From positions 80,563-144,562 of the forward strand of contig JASMDC010000006.1 of the NCBI GenBank assembly GCA_030753015.1: a stretch of 64,000 bases of DNA, given 5' to 3'. Each line of letters begins with the position of its first letter. Within the stretch, counting starts at the first letter, position 1. Positions 53,658 through 61,693 of this stretch are shown in pieces. The notes beneath the pieces were generated by a model. The model did no database searches. It was given only the letters and a program-made list of their open reading frames with translations, and was not told where the DNA came from. The stretch comes from Candidatus Undinarchaeales archaeon (GTDB lineage Archaea > SpSt-1190 > JASMDC01). Made by a program: the position numbers and the translations under genes.

Positions 53658-53674
53658 GAGGATGTGCTGCGTGG

Positions 53675-53691
53675 AAATACATAAGAATATG
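53675..53691. promoter_or_regulatory. Back-to-back divergent TATA elements
   Basis: 53675-53684 read on the minus strand serves tsr3 (GTG at 53657). GAATATG at 53685-53691 on the plus strand serves the gene at 53717. Both predict leaderless transcripts, and the two elements abut, so the promoters should compete. Confidence 0.45.
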
Positions 53692-53716
53692 GGCGTTCAT
53701 ATCATAATCGACCACA

Positions 53717-54244
53717 ATGGGAGACGACCGGCCCTTAACCCATACTAACAGGCTCCTGATCGTGCTCATCGTGAGCGTAGCGATAGTCATTCTCTTCACG
53801 CCCCACATCCCTGCTCCCCGGGGCCCGACCGCGGCCACGGCGGGCGTGGTGACCGTCATCGCACGATATGAAGGCGGTGGTCCTGCTTCCGGCGCTCTGG
53901 TGACCGTAGCGGCGCTCCAGTGCGCCTCCCGGAGCGAGGTGGGGGCCGCGCGCACGGACATCGGCGAGACGACACCGCCGCCCGCGCTGGAAGGTCCCAC
54001 CACCTCAGCGGTCACCGATATCGATGGCATAGCACAGGTCGCGCTCGACCGCACCTTCTATGAGGCGGCCTGCGGTTCACTTCGGGTGGACGTGTTCAGG
54101 GCAGAGCGACGTGGAGCTGAGCATGAGCCCGACACTGCTGGCTGGTGGGCTGTTGACGCTGTCTCCCCTTACCGCACCTCTCGGGAGCACACGGTCTCTT
54201 TGGAACTCGTCTCGACCCGGCTCCGCCCCCGGCCCGCACGGTGA
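53717..54244 (+). CDS. Membrane-anchored protein, unknown function
   Basis: 175-residue protein with one N-terminal hydrophobic helix (about 12-29, LLIVLIVSVAIVILFT) and an extracytoplasmic domain. The domain from about residue 43 (GVVTVIARYEGGGPASGALVTV) through VTDIDGIAQVALD resembles an Ig-like/carboxypeptidase-regulatory beta sandwich, as in surface proteins. There are no catalytic motifs. It converges on gpmA with a 1-nt gap. The function is not known. Confidence 0.6.
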   Translation: MGDDRPLTHTNRLLIVLIVSVAIVILFTPHIPAPRGPTAATAGVVTVIARYEGGGPASGALVTVAALQCASRSEVGAARTDIGETTPPPALEGPTTSAVTDIDGIAQVALDRTFYEAACGSLRVDVFRAERRGAEHEPDTAGWWAVDAVSPYRTSREHTVSLELVSTRLRPRPAR

Positions 54245-54245
54245 G

Positions 54246-54992
54246 CTAGCGCGCAGAGCCCTGCTTTGCGACAGCATCGGCAGCAGCGCGCACCGTCCTC
54301 TCGTCCGCAAGATAGCGTTTGTCTAGAGGTCGCAGATCCCCGTCCAGCTCGTACACCAGGGGAATCCCTGTGGGGATGTTGAGTTTCGTGATGGCCTCGT
54401 CACTCATCCCGTCCAGGTACTTGACCAGTGCACGTAGGCTGTTGCCGTGGGCGGCGATGAGCACCCGATTTCCTGCTTTTATGGCCGGGGCGATGGTGTC
54501 GTGCCAGTACGGTAGCACCCGGGCAACCGTGTCCTTCAGGCACTCGGTGAGGGGCAACTCGTCAGGCCCGAGGGCCGAGTAGCGGGCGTCATTACCGGGA
54601 AAGCGCGGATCGTCCGTTGTCAGGGCGGGAGGTCGAACATCGTAGCTGCGGCGCCAGACGAACACTTGGTCCTCCCCGTACTTACGGGCGGTCTCGCTCT
54701 TGTCCAGTCCCTGGAGCGCCCCGTAGTGCCGCTCGTTAAGGCGCCAGCTGCGCTCGACGGGCACCCAAATTATGTCGGCCTCCTCCATGACCTGCCACGC
54801 TGTCAGGATGGCCCGCTTGAGGTAGGATGTGTACACCACGTCGAAGGAGAGGCCCTCCTGCGCAAGTACCCGTCCTGCTGCGACGGCCTCCTCACGGCCT
54901 CGTGGTGAGAGGTCCACGTCCGTCCAGCCGGTGAACCGGTTCTCCTTGTTCCATATGCTCTCGCCATGGCGCAGGAGAACGAGCGTATACAT
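54246..54992 (-). CDS. gpmA: 2,3-bisphosphoglycerate-dependent phosphoglycerate mutase
   Basis: 248-residue histidine-phosphatase-fold mutase of glycolysis/gluconeogenesis. Catalytic His in [20 protein letters not shown], then [25 protein letters not shown] with the catalytic Glu, and the second His in [17 protein letters not shown]. Length and motifs are those of bacterial GpmA. Most archaea rely on the cofactor-independent enzyme, so acquisition from bacteria is plausible. A TATA element (55013-55020) about 25 nt upstream predicts a leaderless ATG. Confidence 0.95.
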   Translation of the reverse strand: MYTLVLLRHGESIWNKENRFTGWTDVDLSPRGREEAVAAGRVLAQEGLSFDVVYTSYLKRAILTAWQVMEEADIIWVPVERSWRLNERHYGALQGLDKSETARKYGEDQVFVWRRSYDVRPPALTTDDPRFPGNDARYSALGPDELPLTECLKDTVARVLPYWHDTIAPAIKAGNRVLIAAHGNSLRALVKYLDGMSDEAITKLNIPTGIPLVYELDGDLRPLDKRYLADERTVRAAADAVAKQGSAR

Positions 54993-55012
54993 GCCTAGGG
55001 AAAGGAGGCCAT

Positions 55013-55020
55013 ACTTTATC
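55013..55020 (-). promoter_or_regulatory. TATA-box promoter of gpmA
   Basis: Minus-strand GATAAAGT, centre about 25 nt before the ATG at 54992. Confidence 0.5.
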
Positions 55021-55109
55021 TGTATTCCAGTTACTCTGCCCCCGTCCGTCCTGCGTCTTTACGTTCACTAAGCATCGCCTATATTCCGATTCTGATCCCG
55101 ATTAATGAA

Positions 55110-55145
55110 GGTCGTGCGACCAACGTATCCCATTCAAATAAAATG
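55110..55145 (+). promoter_or_regulatory. Promoter region of cassette copy 2 with an inverted repeat
   Basis: GGTCG-TG-CGACC (55110-55121) lies 14 nt before a TATA-like AAATAAAATG (55136-55145). A start near 55166 would leave a leader of about 74 nt. The repeat is in the activator/TFB zone and could be an operator. Confidence 0.4.
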
Positions 55146-55239
55146 GTTAGTGGTTCACGGAACGTCCATCGGTATGACTGGACGCAGATAACGATGCTCC
55201 GTGTCCAGTACGACTATTCACCACGGAGATGGGAGAACG

Positions 55240-55656
55240 ATGCCTCAACACGTGAGACGAAGTCCTTCCCGAGTTAATGCAGCCGCTATTCTAGTAATCC
55301 TCTATGCGATGCTCTCTATTCCCGATCTTTCATGGATGGGCGCCCGCGTTGTGTTCGGGGATCCTGTGTATGACAGCATCGCTCTGAGCGAACAACGGTT
55401 CAAGGAAATTAGAACGGCTCTTCCCCCACATGGTACTGTTGGCTATCTCACAGATGATATATATGACGAGGGGAGGTACTATCTTGTACAATATGCCCTT
55501 GCCCCTGTCGTGGTCAACAGGTCGGTCGAGCACCCACTCATAATCGTGGACCTCCGTAATCCCGATGCTCTCGATAACGTCACACGGGAGCACGCTCTTG
55601 TGCCGTTACATGACTTTGGGAAAGGGCTCATGCTCTTCCGGCGGGGTCAACGATGA
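55240..55656 (+). CDS. Small membrane-anchored partner protein, cassette copy 2
   Basis: 138-residue paralogue of the protein at 50665-51096. One N-terminal helix (about 11-27, VNAAAILVILYAMLSIP) is followed by an extracytoplasmic domain with the shared RF-x2-IR, LPPHGTVGY, YYLVQYALAPVVV and HPL blocks. The ATG at 55240 is preceded by GGGAG; the GTG at 55201 in the same frame has no such site. It overlaps the following GT-C gene by 4 nt, exactly as in copy 1. By eye it is more A+T-rich than its surroundings. Confidence 0.7.
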   Translation: MPQHVRRSPSRVNAAAILVILYAMLSIPDLSWMGARVVFGDPVYDSIALSEQRFKEIRTALPPHGTVGYLTDDIYDEGRYYLVQYALAPVVVNRSVEHPLIIVDLRNPDALDNVTREHALVPLHDFGKGLMLFRRGQR

Positions 55657-57077
55657 TGTTCGCACTTGTCCTCTCCTTCTTGCTGCCTGTGTGCGCAGCC
55701 TTTCTCCTTCTCTGCCTGGTCTGGCCAGGAGGACGGCATGTACGCACCGACATCGGCACCAAGGTTTGCCTCGCCGTCGGCATTGGTATCGGGCTGTCCT
55801 CGTGCCTCTTCTTCATACTGATGAACATCGGCCTGACGGGCAGGGCTGCCGTCATCGTGGACGGTACCCTCCAGGTAATCACGATCATAGCGCTCGCGAT
55901 GGTTATGGTGTCCCGTGGATTCACGTGGAGCTCAGAGCATCACGGGAAGCGTGGTGGGCCGATGGACATCGTAGGTCTGCTCACGATCGCGTTCTACTTC
56001 GTCCTGTTGGTACAGATATTTGTGTTCATCGCTCTCTCATTCTCCCGACCGCACGGAGGGTGGGACGCGTGGGCTATATGGAACATGCGCGCCCGGTTCC
56101 TCGCCCGTGCGGGCGCCGACTGGCGTGAAGCCTTCTCACCAACCCTCGGCGTGCCACACCTCGACTACCCATGCCTCATACCGATGAGCATCGCCCGGGC
56201 GTGGTTGTACGGGAACCATGAGAGCCCGATAATCCCCGTCATCATCTCTCTGCTCTTCACTTTCTCCACCGTTGGGCTCATGGTCTCGGCTCTTTCGTTG
56301 CTGAAGAACAGGTACACAGGGCTGATGGCAGGTCTCGTCCTCATGGGAACTCCCGTACTATTTCAACAAAGCCTCCTCCAATATGCGGACATACCCCTCG
56401 CGTACTATATTCTCTCAACGCTCGTCCTACTCACCCTTCATGGTAGGGATGCTCCTGGGAGGAAAAGGTACCTGATACTTGCGGGATTGATGACAGGACT
56501 ATCGGCATGGACCAAGAACGAAGGACTTCTCTTCCTCGTAGCGATACTGTTCTCCTATGCTATCCTTGTGGTGTTCAGAAAGGGACGGGGCGCCCTCTGG
56601 CCCCAGTCGTTCCCCATTTTAGCGGGCCTTATGATCGTTCTTCCGGCCATCGTCCTCCTCAAAGCCCATTTCGCCTCGTCGAACGAAGTCGTTTCGCCCC
56701 AGAACCTAGATGTCAGCGCCAAACAGTTGTTCGAACCAGCACGTTACCAAGACATTGCCTTCGGATTCATCCTGAGAATAACCTCGTACGGGGACGGGAG
56801 ACTCTCCCCGTTCGCGGTGCTCATTCCTCTTCTGTTCCTTCTCGGCTTGGACCCGGGGTACAGGTCTGAACGAGGTCTACGTACGGCAGCTCTCGTGTTA
56901 CCATTCATGTTCATGGGATACGTGATGGTCTACTTGATAACGCCCAATGATCTCGGATGGCATATTCTAACCTCACGAGACCGTCTTCTCCTCCATCTCT
57001 GGCCATCATTCCTCTTCTCGTTCTTCCTCTTAGTGAAATCAACAGAGGGGGACGTAAGGTCATCGACACCGTGCTAA
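55653..57077 (+). CDS. GT-C membrane glycosyltransferase, cassette copy 2
   Basis: 474-residue polytopic membrane protein, paralogue of the product at 49256-50668. Shared blocks: PHGGWDAWAIWNMRARFL, VPHLDYPCLIPMSIAR, SALSLLKNRYTGLMAG, AWTKNEGLLFLVAI and HILTSRDRLLLHLWPSF. About ten to eleven helices; the acidic WDAW motif in the first outer loop is the probable catalytic site. Codon use is A+T-richer than in copy 1, so the copies diverged long ago or one was acquired later. A hairpin with a T tract follows at 57154. Confidence 0.82.
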   Translation: MMFALVLSFLLPVCAAFLLLCLVWPGGRHVRTDIGTKVCLAVGIGIGLSSCLFFILMNIGLTGRAAVIVDGTLQVITIIALAMVMVSRGFTWSSEHHGKRGGPMDIVGLLTIAFYFVLLVQIFVFIALSFSRPHGGWDAWAIWNMRARFLARAGADWREAFSPTLGVPHLDYPCLIPMSIARAWLYGNHESPIIPVIISLLFTFSTVGLMVSALSLLKNRYTGLMAGLVLMGTPVLFQQSLLQYADIPLAYYILSTLVLLTLHGRDAPGRKRYLILAGLMTGLSAWTKNEGLLFLVAILFSYAILVVFRKGRGALWPQSFPILAGLMIVLPAIVLLKAHFASSNEVVSPQNLDVSAKQLFEPARYQDIAFGFILRITSYGDGRLSPFAVLIPLLFLLGLDPGYRSERGLRTAALVLPFMFMGYVMVYLITPNDLGWHILTSRDRLLLHLWPSFLFSFFLLVKSTEGDVRSSTPC

Positions 57078-57153
57078 GAAAAGGGCATGTGACTCGGATT
57101 CACTGAGATTCTTTCATGGGGGTGTTTCACTCCGCCACCAAAGCATCGATATT

Positions 57154-57180
57154 TAAACGGTGAGTGTGTATAACCGTTTT
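57154..57180 (+). terminator. Hairpin with T tract after cassette copy 2
   Basis: AAACGGT/ACCGTTT 7-bp stem with an 11-nt loop, running into TTTTT. It lies 77 nt after the stop of the GT-C gene. Confidence 0.55.
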
Positions 57181-57364
57181 TAGATGACGCTCCCTGGGCT
57201 GTCCGAGGTCTGCCACTATAACGGACAGACTGTGTGCCCGCGTTCTCTTGTACCTTTCATGCACGACAGTTCGACCTATGGTCGCGGCTGAGCGCGGGGG
57301 GACGGCCCCGTGCGATCATGACAGGACCTCCTATTCGCCATCTAAACCGGTGTGAAGTAAAGAT

Positions 57365-57373
57365 ACTTAAATG
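57365..57373 (+). promoter_or_regulatory. TATA-box promoter of the pyr operon
   Basis: ACTTAAATG, centre about 25 nt before the pyrB ATG at 57394; predicts a leaderless transcript for the seven-gene operon. Confidence 0.6.
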
Positions 57374-57393
57374 GTGAAGTAGAGCCAACCTCC

Positions 57394-58326
57394 ATGTCGC
57401 AGTTGGACAAGGACATAATCTCCATGCGCGACCTCTCCAAGGACCAGGTCACAGGTATCCTGGAGCGGGCGCGGTACATGGACGAGCGCCTGAAGGCGCG
57501 GGATCCTCCTCGGAGCCTCGCCGGACGGATGATCGCATCGCTCTTCTTCGAGCCCAGTACCCGCACACGGCTGAGCTTCGAGACCGCCGCGAAGTGCATG
57601 GGCGGGATGGTCACCGGGTTCTCCTCTCCCAAGGGTACCTCGGTTGAGAAGGGAGAGACCCTATCGGACACGGTACGCACCGTGGAACAGTACGCCGACG
57701 CCATCGTGATGCGTCATCCTTTTGAGGGCGCCGCCCGACTGGCGTCCGAGGCCGTATCGATACCGGTGGTAAACGGTGGGGACGGCTCGAACCAGCACCC
57801 GACACAGACCTTGCTGGACCTCTACACCATCTGGAAGCACAAGGGGACCTTCGATCTCAAGGTGGCCCTCGTGGGTGACCTCAAGCATGCGCGGACGACC
57901 CGTTCCCTGGCCTACGCGCTGGGGATGTTCGGCGCGGACATCGCCCTCGTGGCGCCCAAGGGGCTGGAGATGAGCACCGAGGTGGTGGACGAAGTGCGCC
58001 AACAGTGGGGCACCAACATCACTCATGCCCACGATCCCGCAACGAGCCTAGGGGACGTGGACGCCGCCTACGTCGTCCGTATACAGAAGGAGCGGTTCGC
58101 CGATCCCCTGGAGCTCAAGCGCCTCCAGCGATCCTACCGGATCACCAAGGACACTCTCGCGTCGCTAAAGAGCGACGCCATCATCATGCACCCGCTTCCC
58201 CGGGTGGACGAAGTGGAGACCTCCGTGGACCAATCCGATCACGCTGTGTACTTCGACCAGGCCTACAACGGGGTGCCGGTGAGGATGGCGGTGCTTGAGA
58301 TGCTCATCAATGGAGGTGACGCCTGA
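57394..58326 (+). CDS. pyrB: Aspartate carbamoyltransferase catalytic subunit
   Basis: 310-residue enzyme condensing carbamoyl phosphate and aspartate. The carbamoyl-phosphate site is FFEPSTRTRLSFETA, the 80s loop lies in FSSPKGTSVEKGETLSDT, HPTQTLLDLYT follows, and the Asp site shows VGDLKHARTTRSLAYAL and MHPLPRVDEV. It is the first gene of the pyr operon, and its stop shares a base with pyrI (TGATG). With PyrI it forms the allosteric dodecamer. Confidence 0.97.
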   Translation: MSQLDKDIISMRDLSKDQVTGILERARYMDERLKARDPPRSLAGRMIASLFFEPSTRTRLSFETAAKCMGGMVTGFSSPKGTSVEKGETLSDTVRTVEQYADAIVMRHPFEGAARLASEAVSIPVVNGGDGSNQHPTQTLLDLYTIWKHKGTFDLKVALVGDLKHARTTRSLAYALGMFGADIALVAPKGLEMSTEVVDEVRQQWGTNITHAHDPATSLGDVDAAYVVRIQKERFADPLELKRLQRSYRITKDTLASLKSDAIIMHPLPRVDEVETSVDQSDHAVYFDQAYNGVPVRMAVLEMLINGGDA

Positions 58327-58790
58327 TGGATACGGACATGAAGGTACAGAAGCTCGCGAACGGCTATGTGATAGACCACGTCCCGGCCGGAAACGGGCTC
58401 GTGCTCGCCAAGGTGCTGGACCTCACGACAACCAACGGGGGGACCCTCCTCGTTGGTACGAACCTCGCCAGCGGGAAGCACGGCAGGAAGGATATCATCA
58501 AGATGGAGGACCGTACCCTCACCGAGGAGGAGGAGAGCAAGGTGGCCCTGGTCGCTCCCAATGCCACGGTATCGATCATCCGCGACTATAAGGTCGCAGA
58601 GAAGCGGACCCTGCGCATCCCCGAGGCCGTAGAGGATCTCATCCGTTGCCCCAATCCCCGATGCATCACACGGCTCGAGCCGCGACAGTCCTTCACCGTG
58701 GAGGGGACGGATCCCGTGCTGGTGCGGTGTCGCTACTGTGAGCGCACCCTCCAGGGGAACGAGGTCGGGGAGAACATCGTCCCAGGATAG
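58326..58790 (+). CDS. pyrI: Aspartate carbamoyltransferase regulatory subunit
   Basis: 154-residue nucleotide-binding regulatory chain. The N-terminal effector domain (about 1-100, GYVIDHVPAGNGLVLAKVL) is followed by the C-terminal zinc domain with Cys108, Cys113, Cys135 and Cys138 (RCPNPRCITRLE, VRCRYCERT). It should confer CTP inhibition and ATP activation on PyrB, so the first step of the operon's pathway has feedback control. It follows pyrB with a 1-nt overlap and precedes pyrD by 3 nt. Confidence 0.96.
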   Translation: MDTDMKVQKLANGYVIDHVPAGNGLVLAKVLDLTTTNGGTLLVGTNLASGKHGRKDIIKMEDRTLTEEEESKVALVAPNATVSIIRDYKVAEKRTLRIPEAVEDLIRCPNPRCITRLEPRQSFTVEGTDPVLVRCRYCERTLQGNEVGENIVPG

Positions 58791-58793
58791 ACC

Positions 58794-59708
58794 ATGGCCG
58801 ACCTCGCCACTGACCTCGGGTTGGGACGGGTGCTGGCCGCCCCCACCATGCTCGCCTCGGGCATCCTGGCCACGTCAGCCGGTGCCATCCTCCGGGTGGC
58901 CCGGCACGGGCCGGGGGCGATAGTCACCAAGTCCGTGGGACGGGATCCCAATCCCGGCTACATGGGCCCGAACGTGGTAGAGGTCCCCGGCGGTTACCTC
59001 AACGCCATGGGGCTCCCTAACTGCGGGTGCGAGGCGTTCGCCAAGGAACTTGTCGATGCACGCGCATCCAGCGATGTACCACTGATCGCCAGCGTATATG
59101 GTCCCAGCCCCGAGGACGTGGGCGCGGTCATCACGACCCTTGGGGACGGATTCGACGCTGTGGAGGTCAACGTCTCGTGCCCTCATGCCGGTCGCGGTCA
59201 CGGGGGCATCCACGTCGCCCAAGACCGCGAGCTTCTCCTCGCCATCCTCGACACCGCCAAGGATGCGACGCGAAGGCCAGTGCTCGTCAAGCTTCCCTTC
59301 TCACACTCTCTTGTGGACCAGGCCCGCGACCTCGGAGCCAACGGCGCTGACGGAATCGTCGCCATCAACACCCTCCCAGCCATGGATATAGATGTCGGGT
59401 TCCGCCGGCCGGTCCTCGGGAACACCTTCGGTGGTCTCTCGGGACCTGCTATCCTACCGGTGGCACTGCGAGCGGTTTACGCGCTGCACGACGCTGTCGA
59501 TATCCCCGTCATCGCTTCCGGGGGTGCTGTATCCGGGGAGGACGTGGTCAAGTTCATGCTCGCGGGTGCGTCAGCTGTCCAGCTGGGCACCGCTGTCGCC
59601 TATCACGGACCAGAGGTGTTCGAGCGTGTCCATCGTGAGCTCGGGGACTACCTCGACGCCAACGGGTTCGCGCGGGCGGCCGAACTGGTGGGTGGTGCCC
59701 ATGGATAG
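58794..59708 (+). CDS. pyrD: Dihydroorotate dehydrogenase catalytic subunit (type 1B)
   Basis: 304-residue FMN TIM-barrel enzyme oxidising dihydroorotate to orotate. Segments: MLASGILATSAGAILRVARHG, VVEVPGGYLNAMGLPNCG, FDAVEVNVSCPHAGRGHGG, LVKLPFS, GGLSGPAILPVALRAVY and IPVIASGGAVSGEDVVKFM. The presence of pyrK immediately downstream (8-nt overlap) shows the NAD-dependent type 1B heterotetramer. Confidence 0.96.
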   Translation: MADLATDLGLGRVLAAPTMLASGILATSAGAILRVARHGPGAIVTKSVGRDPNPGYMGPNVVEVPGGYLNAMGLPNCGCEAFAKELVDARASSDVPLIASVYGPSPEDVGAVITTLGDGFDAVEVNVSCPHAGRGHGGIHVAQDRELLLAILDTAKDATRRPVLVKLPFSHSLVDQARDLGANGADGIVAINTLPAMDIDVGFRRPVLGNTFGGLSGPAILPVALRAVYALHDAVDIPVIASGGAVSGEDVVKFMLAGASAVQLGTAVAYHGPEVFERVHRELGDYLDANGFARAAELVGGAHG

Positions 59709-60465
59709 GCCTACCAAAATGACGGTCACAGGCGCCGACCGGGTGGCTACTGACACGATACGGCTAACCCTGGACGCCACCTGGGACGCCCGCCCGGGGC
59801 AGTTCGCTATGGTATGGGTTCCGGGCGAGGGTGAGAAGCCCATGAGCGTGGTCGCCAGCGATCCCATGGCCGTGTGCGTGCGGTCCGTAGGCCCGTTCTC
59901 GCGATCATTGTGCTCCCGGACCGTCGGGGACATGATCGGGGTCCGAGGTCCCTACGGTACCGGCTTCACCCTTATGAAAGATGCGAACGCCCTGCTGGTG
60001 GCCGGTGGGATGGGTGCCGCTCCCCTGGCCTTCCTGGCCAACGAGCTCGCATTGGGGAACGAGGTCACCACCCTCCTGGGAGCGCGCACGGCCGACCAGC
60101 TCATCATGCCGGAGGCATTCACCAATACGGGCGGGCTCCACATCTTCACGGACGACGGCAGCAGCGGCGAGTCCGGCATAGTCACGTCGTCGCTGGACAG
60201 GTTCATTTGGGACACGGACCGTGTGTACGCATGCGGCCCGGAGCGGATGATGGTCGCCGTGCTCGACGCAGCGCTTGCGGCGGACGTACCTTGCGAGCTG
60301 TGCGTGGAACGCTACATGAAGTGCGGCGTGGGACTATGCGGTTCATGCCACGTGGGCGAAATCTGCGCATGTACCGAGGGCCCCGTGCTCTCGGGCGAAC
60401 GACTGAATGGGACGGGATTCGGACGGACGGCGCGTGACTGTGCCGGACGGAGGGTACCGGTGTAG
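59701..60465 (+). CDS. pyrK: Dihydroorotate dehydrogenase electron-transfer subunit
   Basis: 254-residue FAD/[2Fe-2S] protein passing electrons from PyrD to NAD. The FAD barrel shows ARPGQFAMVWVPGEGEKPMSV, the nucleotide domain ALLVAGGMGAAPLAFLANEL, and the C-terminal cluster Cys residues lie in ERYMKCGVGLCGSCHVGEIC and a following Cys. The ATG at 59701 overlaps the pyrD end by 8 nt. The frame remains open far upstream, but that part is inside pyrD. It is distantly similar to the NfnA-like protein at 26160. Confidence 0.95.
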   Translation: MDRPTKMTVTGADRVATDTIRLTLDATWDARPGQFAMVWVPGEGEKPMSVVASDPMAVCVRSVGPFSRSLCSRTVGDMIGVRGPYGTGFTLMKDANALLVAGGMGAAPLAFLANELALGNEVTTLLGARTADQLIMPEAFTNTGGLHIFTDDGSSGESGIVTSSLDRFIWDTDRVYACGPERMMVAVLDAALAADVPCELCVERYMKCGVGLCGSCHVGEICACTEGPVLSGERLNGTGFGRTARDCAGRRVPV

Positions 60466-60469
60466 CATC

Positions 60470-61693
60470 ATGGTGTCGTACGACCTCGCCATCACCGGTG
60501 GACGCTGTCTTGTGGGTGGTCGTCTCGTACGCGCCGACATCTTCATCCGTGACGGCCGGATCGCCCGCATCGCCCGACGGTCCCTACCGGCCGACCGTGC
60601 AATAGATGCCAGGGACAGTATCTTGCTCCCCGGCCTCGTCGACCTCCACGTCCATCTACGGGACGGAGATCTTGCCCACAAAGAGACCTTCGCCACCGGC
60701 AGCGCAGCCTGTGCCCAGGGCGGCATTACAACCGCCGTGGACATGCCCAACAACGATCCTCCCACCGACACAATCGGAGCGCTCGAGGGGCGTGAGGCCG
60801 CTGCCGCTCGCTCCAGCCGTATAGATTTCCTTATCAATCCAGCCCTGCCGTTCCGCGGGGGACCCCCGCCCGACGTCCCCGCTTTCGGAGAGCTGTTCTG
60901 CTATCAGCATGGGACGGGAGCGCTGCTAGACACACCACCACCGCCAAAGAGCCTGCTGATGTTCCATGCCGAGTCCGATCGGACCGACGAGGGGGAACGT
61001 GAGTGCCTGCCGGACCTTCTGGCGGACCTGCACCGTCGCGAGCTTGCCAATCCCGTCCATCTCTGCCACATCTCCACGGCGGCCGGACTGGACGCCGTCC
61101 GCGCCAATCCCGGGGCCACATGCGAGGTCACCCCGCACCACCTATTGCTCACCACGAGACCGGAGGACCCTCTCTTTCGGGTCCGCCCCCCTCTCAGACG
61201 CTCTCATGATGTGACCGCTCTGTGGCAGGGAGTGACCGATGGCACGGTGACGACCATCGGTTCGGACCATGCTCCTCATTCGCGGGCCGAGAAGGAGAGC
61301 GGCGATCCGCCCTGCGGTATCCCCGGGGCCCCCACCATGCTCCCTCTCCTCTTCACAGCGTTCCTACGGCGCCGGCTGCCACTGGCGCTGCTCGCGCGCC
61401 TGACCTCCGAGAACCCGGCCCGGCTCCTCGGGCTCTACCCCGCGAAGGGGGCCCTGCGCGAGGGGAGCTTCGCCGACATGGTAGTGGTGCGCAAGGAAGA
61501 GGGGCGGATCCGGGCGGAGGACCTGTACACCATGGCGCGCTCGACGCCCTTCGATGGCCACAGGACAGCGGGGACGGTGGTGGCCACCGTCCGGCGCGGG
61601 GAGGTCATCTATCTTCATGATCATATAACCTCATCAGGAGGCGGACGAAATGTCAAAGGACTACTCAAGGAACTTCGGACGAAGAATGCGTGA
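60470..61693 (+). CDS. pyrC: Dihydroorotase
   Basis: 407-residue amidohydrolase of the class I type, cyclising carbamoyl aspartate to dihydroorotate. Metal ligands: His in LVDLHVHLRDGDLAHKE; TTAVDMPNNDPPT; further His residues in VHLCHIST and EVTPHHLLLT; Asp in TTIGSDHAPHSRAEK. The ATG at 60470 lies 4 nt after the pyrK stop. Its 3' end overlaps pyrF by 44 nt, giving a C-terminal tail (SSGGGRNVKGLLKELRTKNA) that is probably dispensable. Confidence 0.95.
   Translation: MVSYDLAITGGRCLVGGRLVRADIFIRDGRIARIARRSLPADRAIDARDSILLPGLVDLHVHLRDGDLAHKETFATGSAACAQGGITTAVDMPNNDPPTDTIGALEGREAAAARSSRIDFLINPALPFRGGPPPDVPAFGELFCYQHGTGALLDTPPPPKSLLMFHAESDRTDEGERECLPDLLADLHRRELANPVHLCHISTAAGLDAVRANPGATCEVTPHHLLLTTRPEDPLFRVRPPLRRSHDVTALWQGVTDGTVTTIGSDHAPHSRAEKESGDPPCGIPGAPTMLPLLFTAFLRRRLPLALLARLTSENPARLLGLYPAKGALREGSFADMVVVRKEEGRIRAEDLYTMARSTPFDGHRTAGTVVATVRRGEVIYLHDHITSSGGGRNVKGLLKELRTKNA

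Larger units (their letters stand above)
57078..57393. other. Structured intergenic region upstream of pyrB
   Basis: 316 bases with no firm gene. After the terminator come an inverted repeat CTGTCCG/CGGACAG (about 57199-57227), a G+C-rich hairpin GCGCGGGG/CCCCGTGC (about 57292-57313) and the pyrB TATA box (57365-57373). A 35-codon frame (57184-57291, starting MTLPGLSEV) lies 29 nt below TATA-like TTTAAA (57152-57157) and is doubtful. Unusual pairing potential suggests a small RNA or regulatory sites. Confidence 0.4.
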
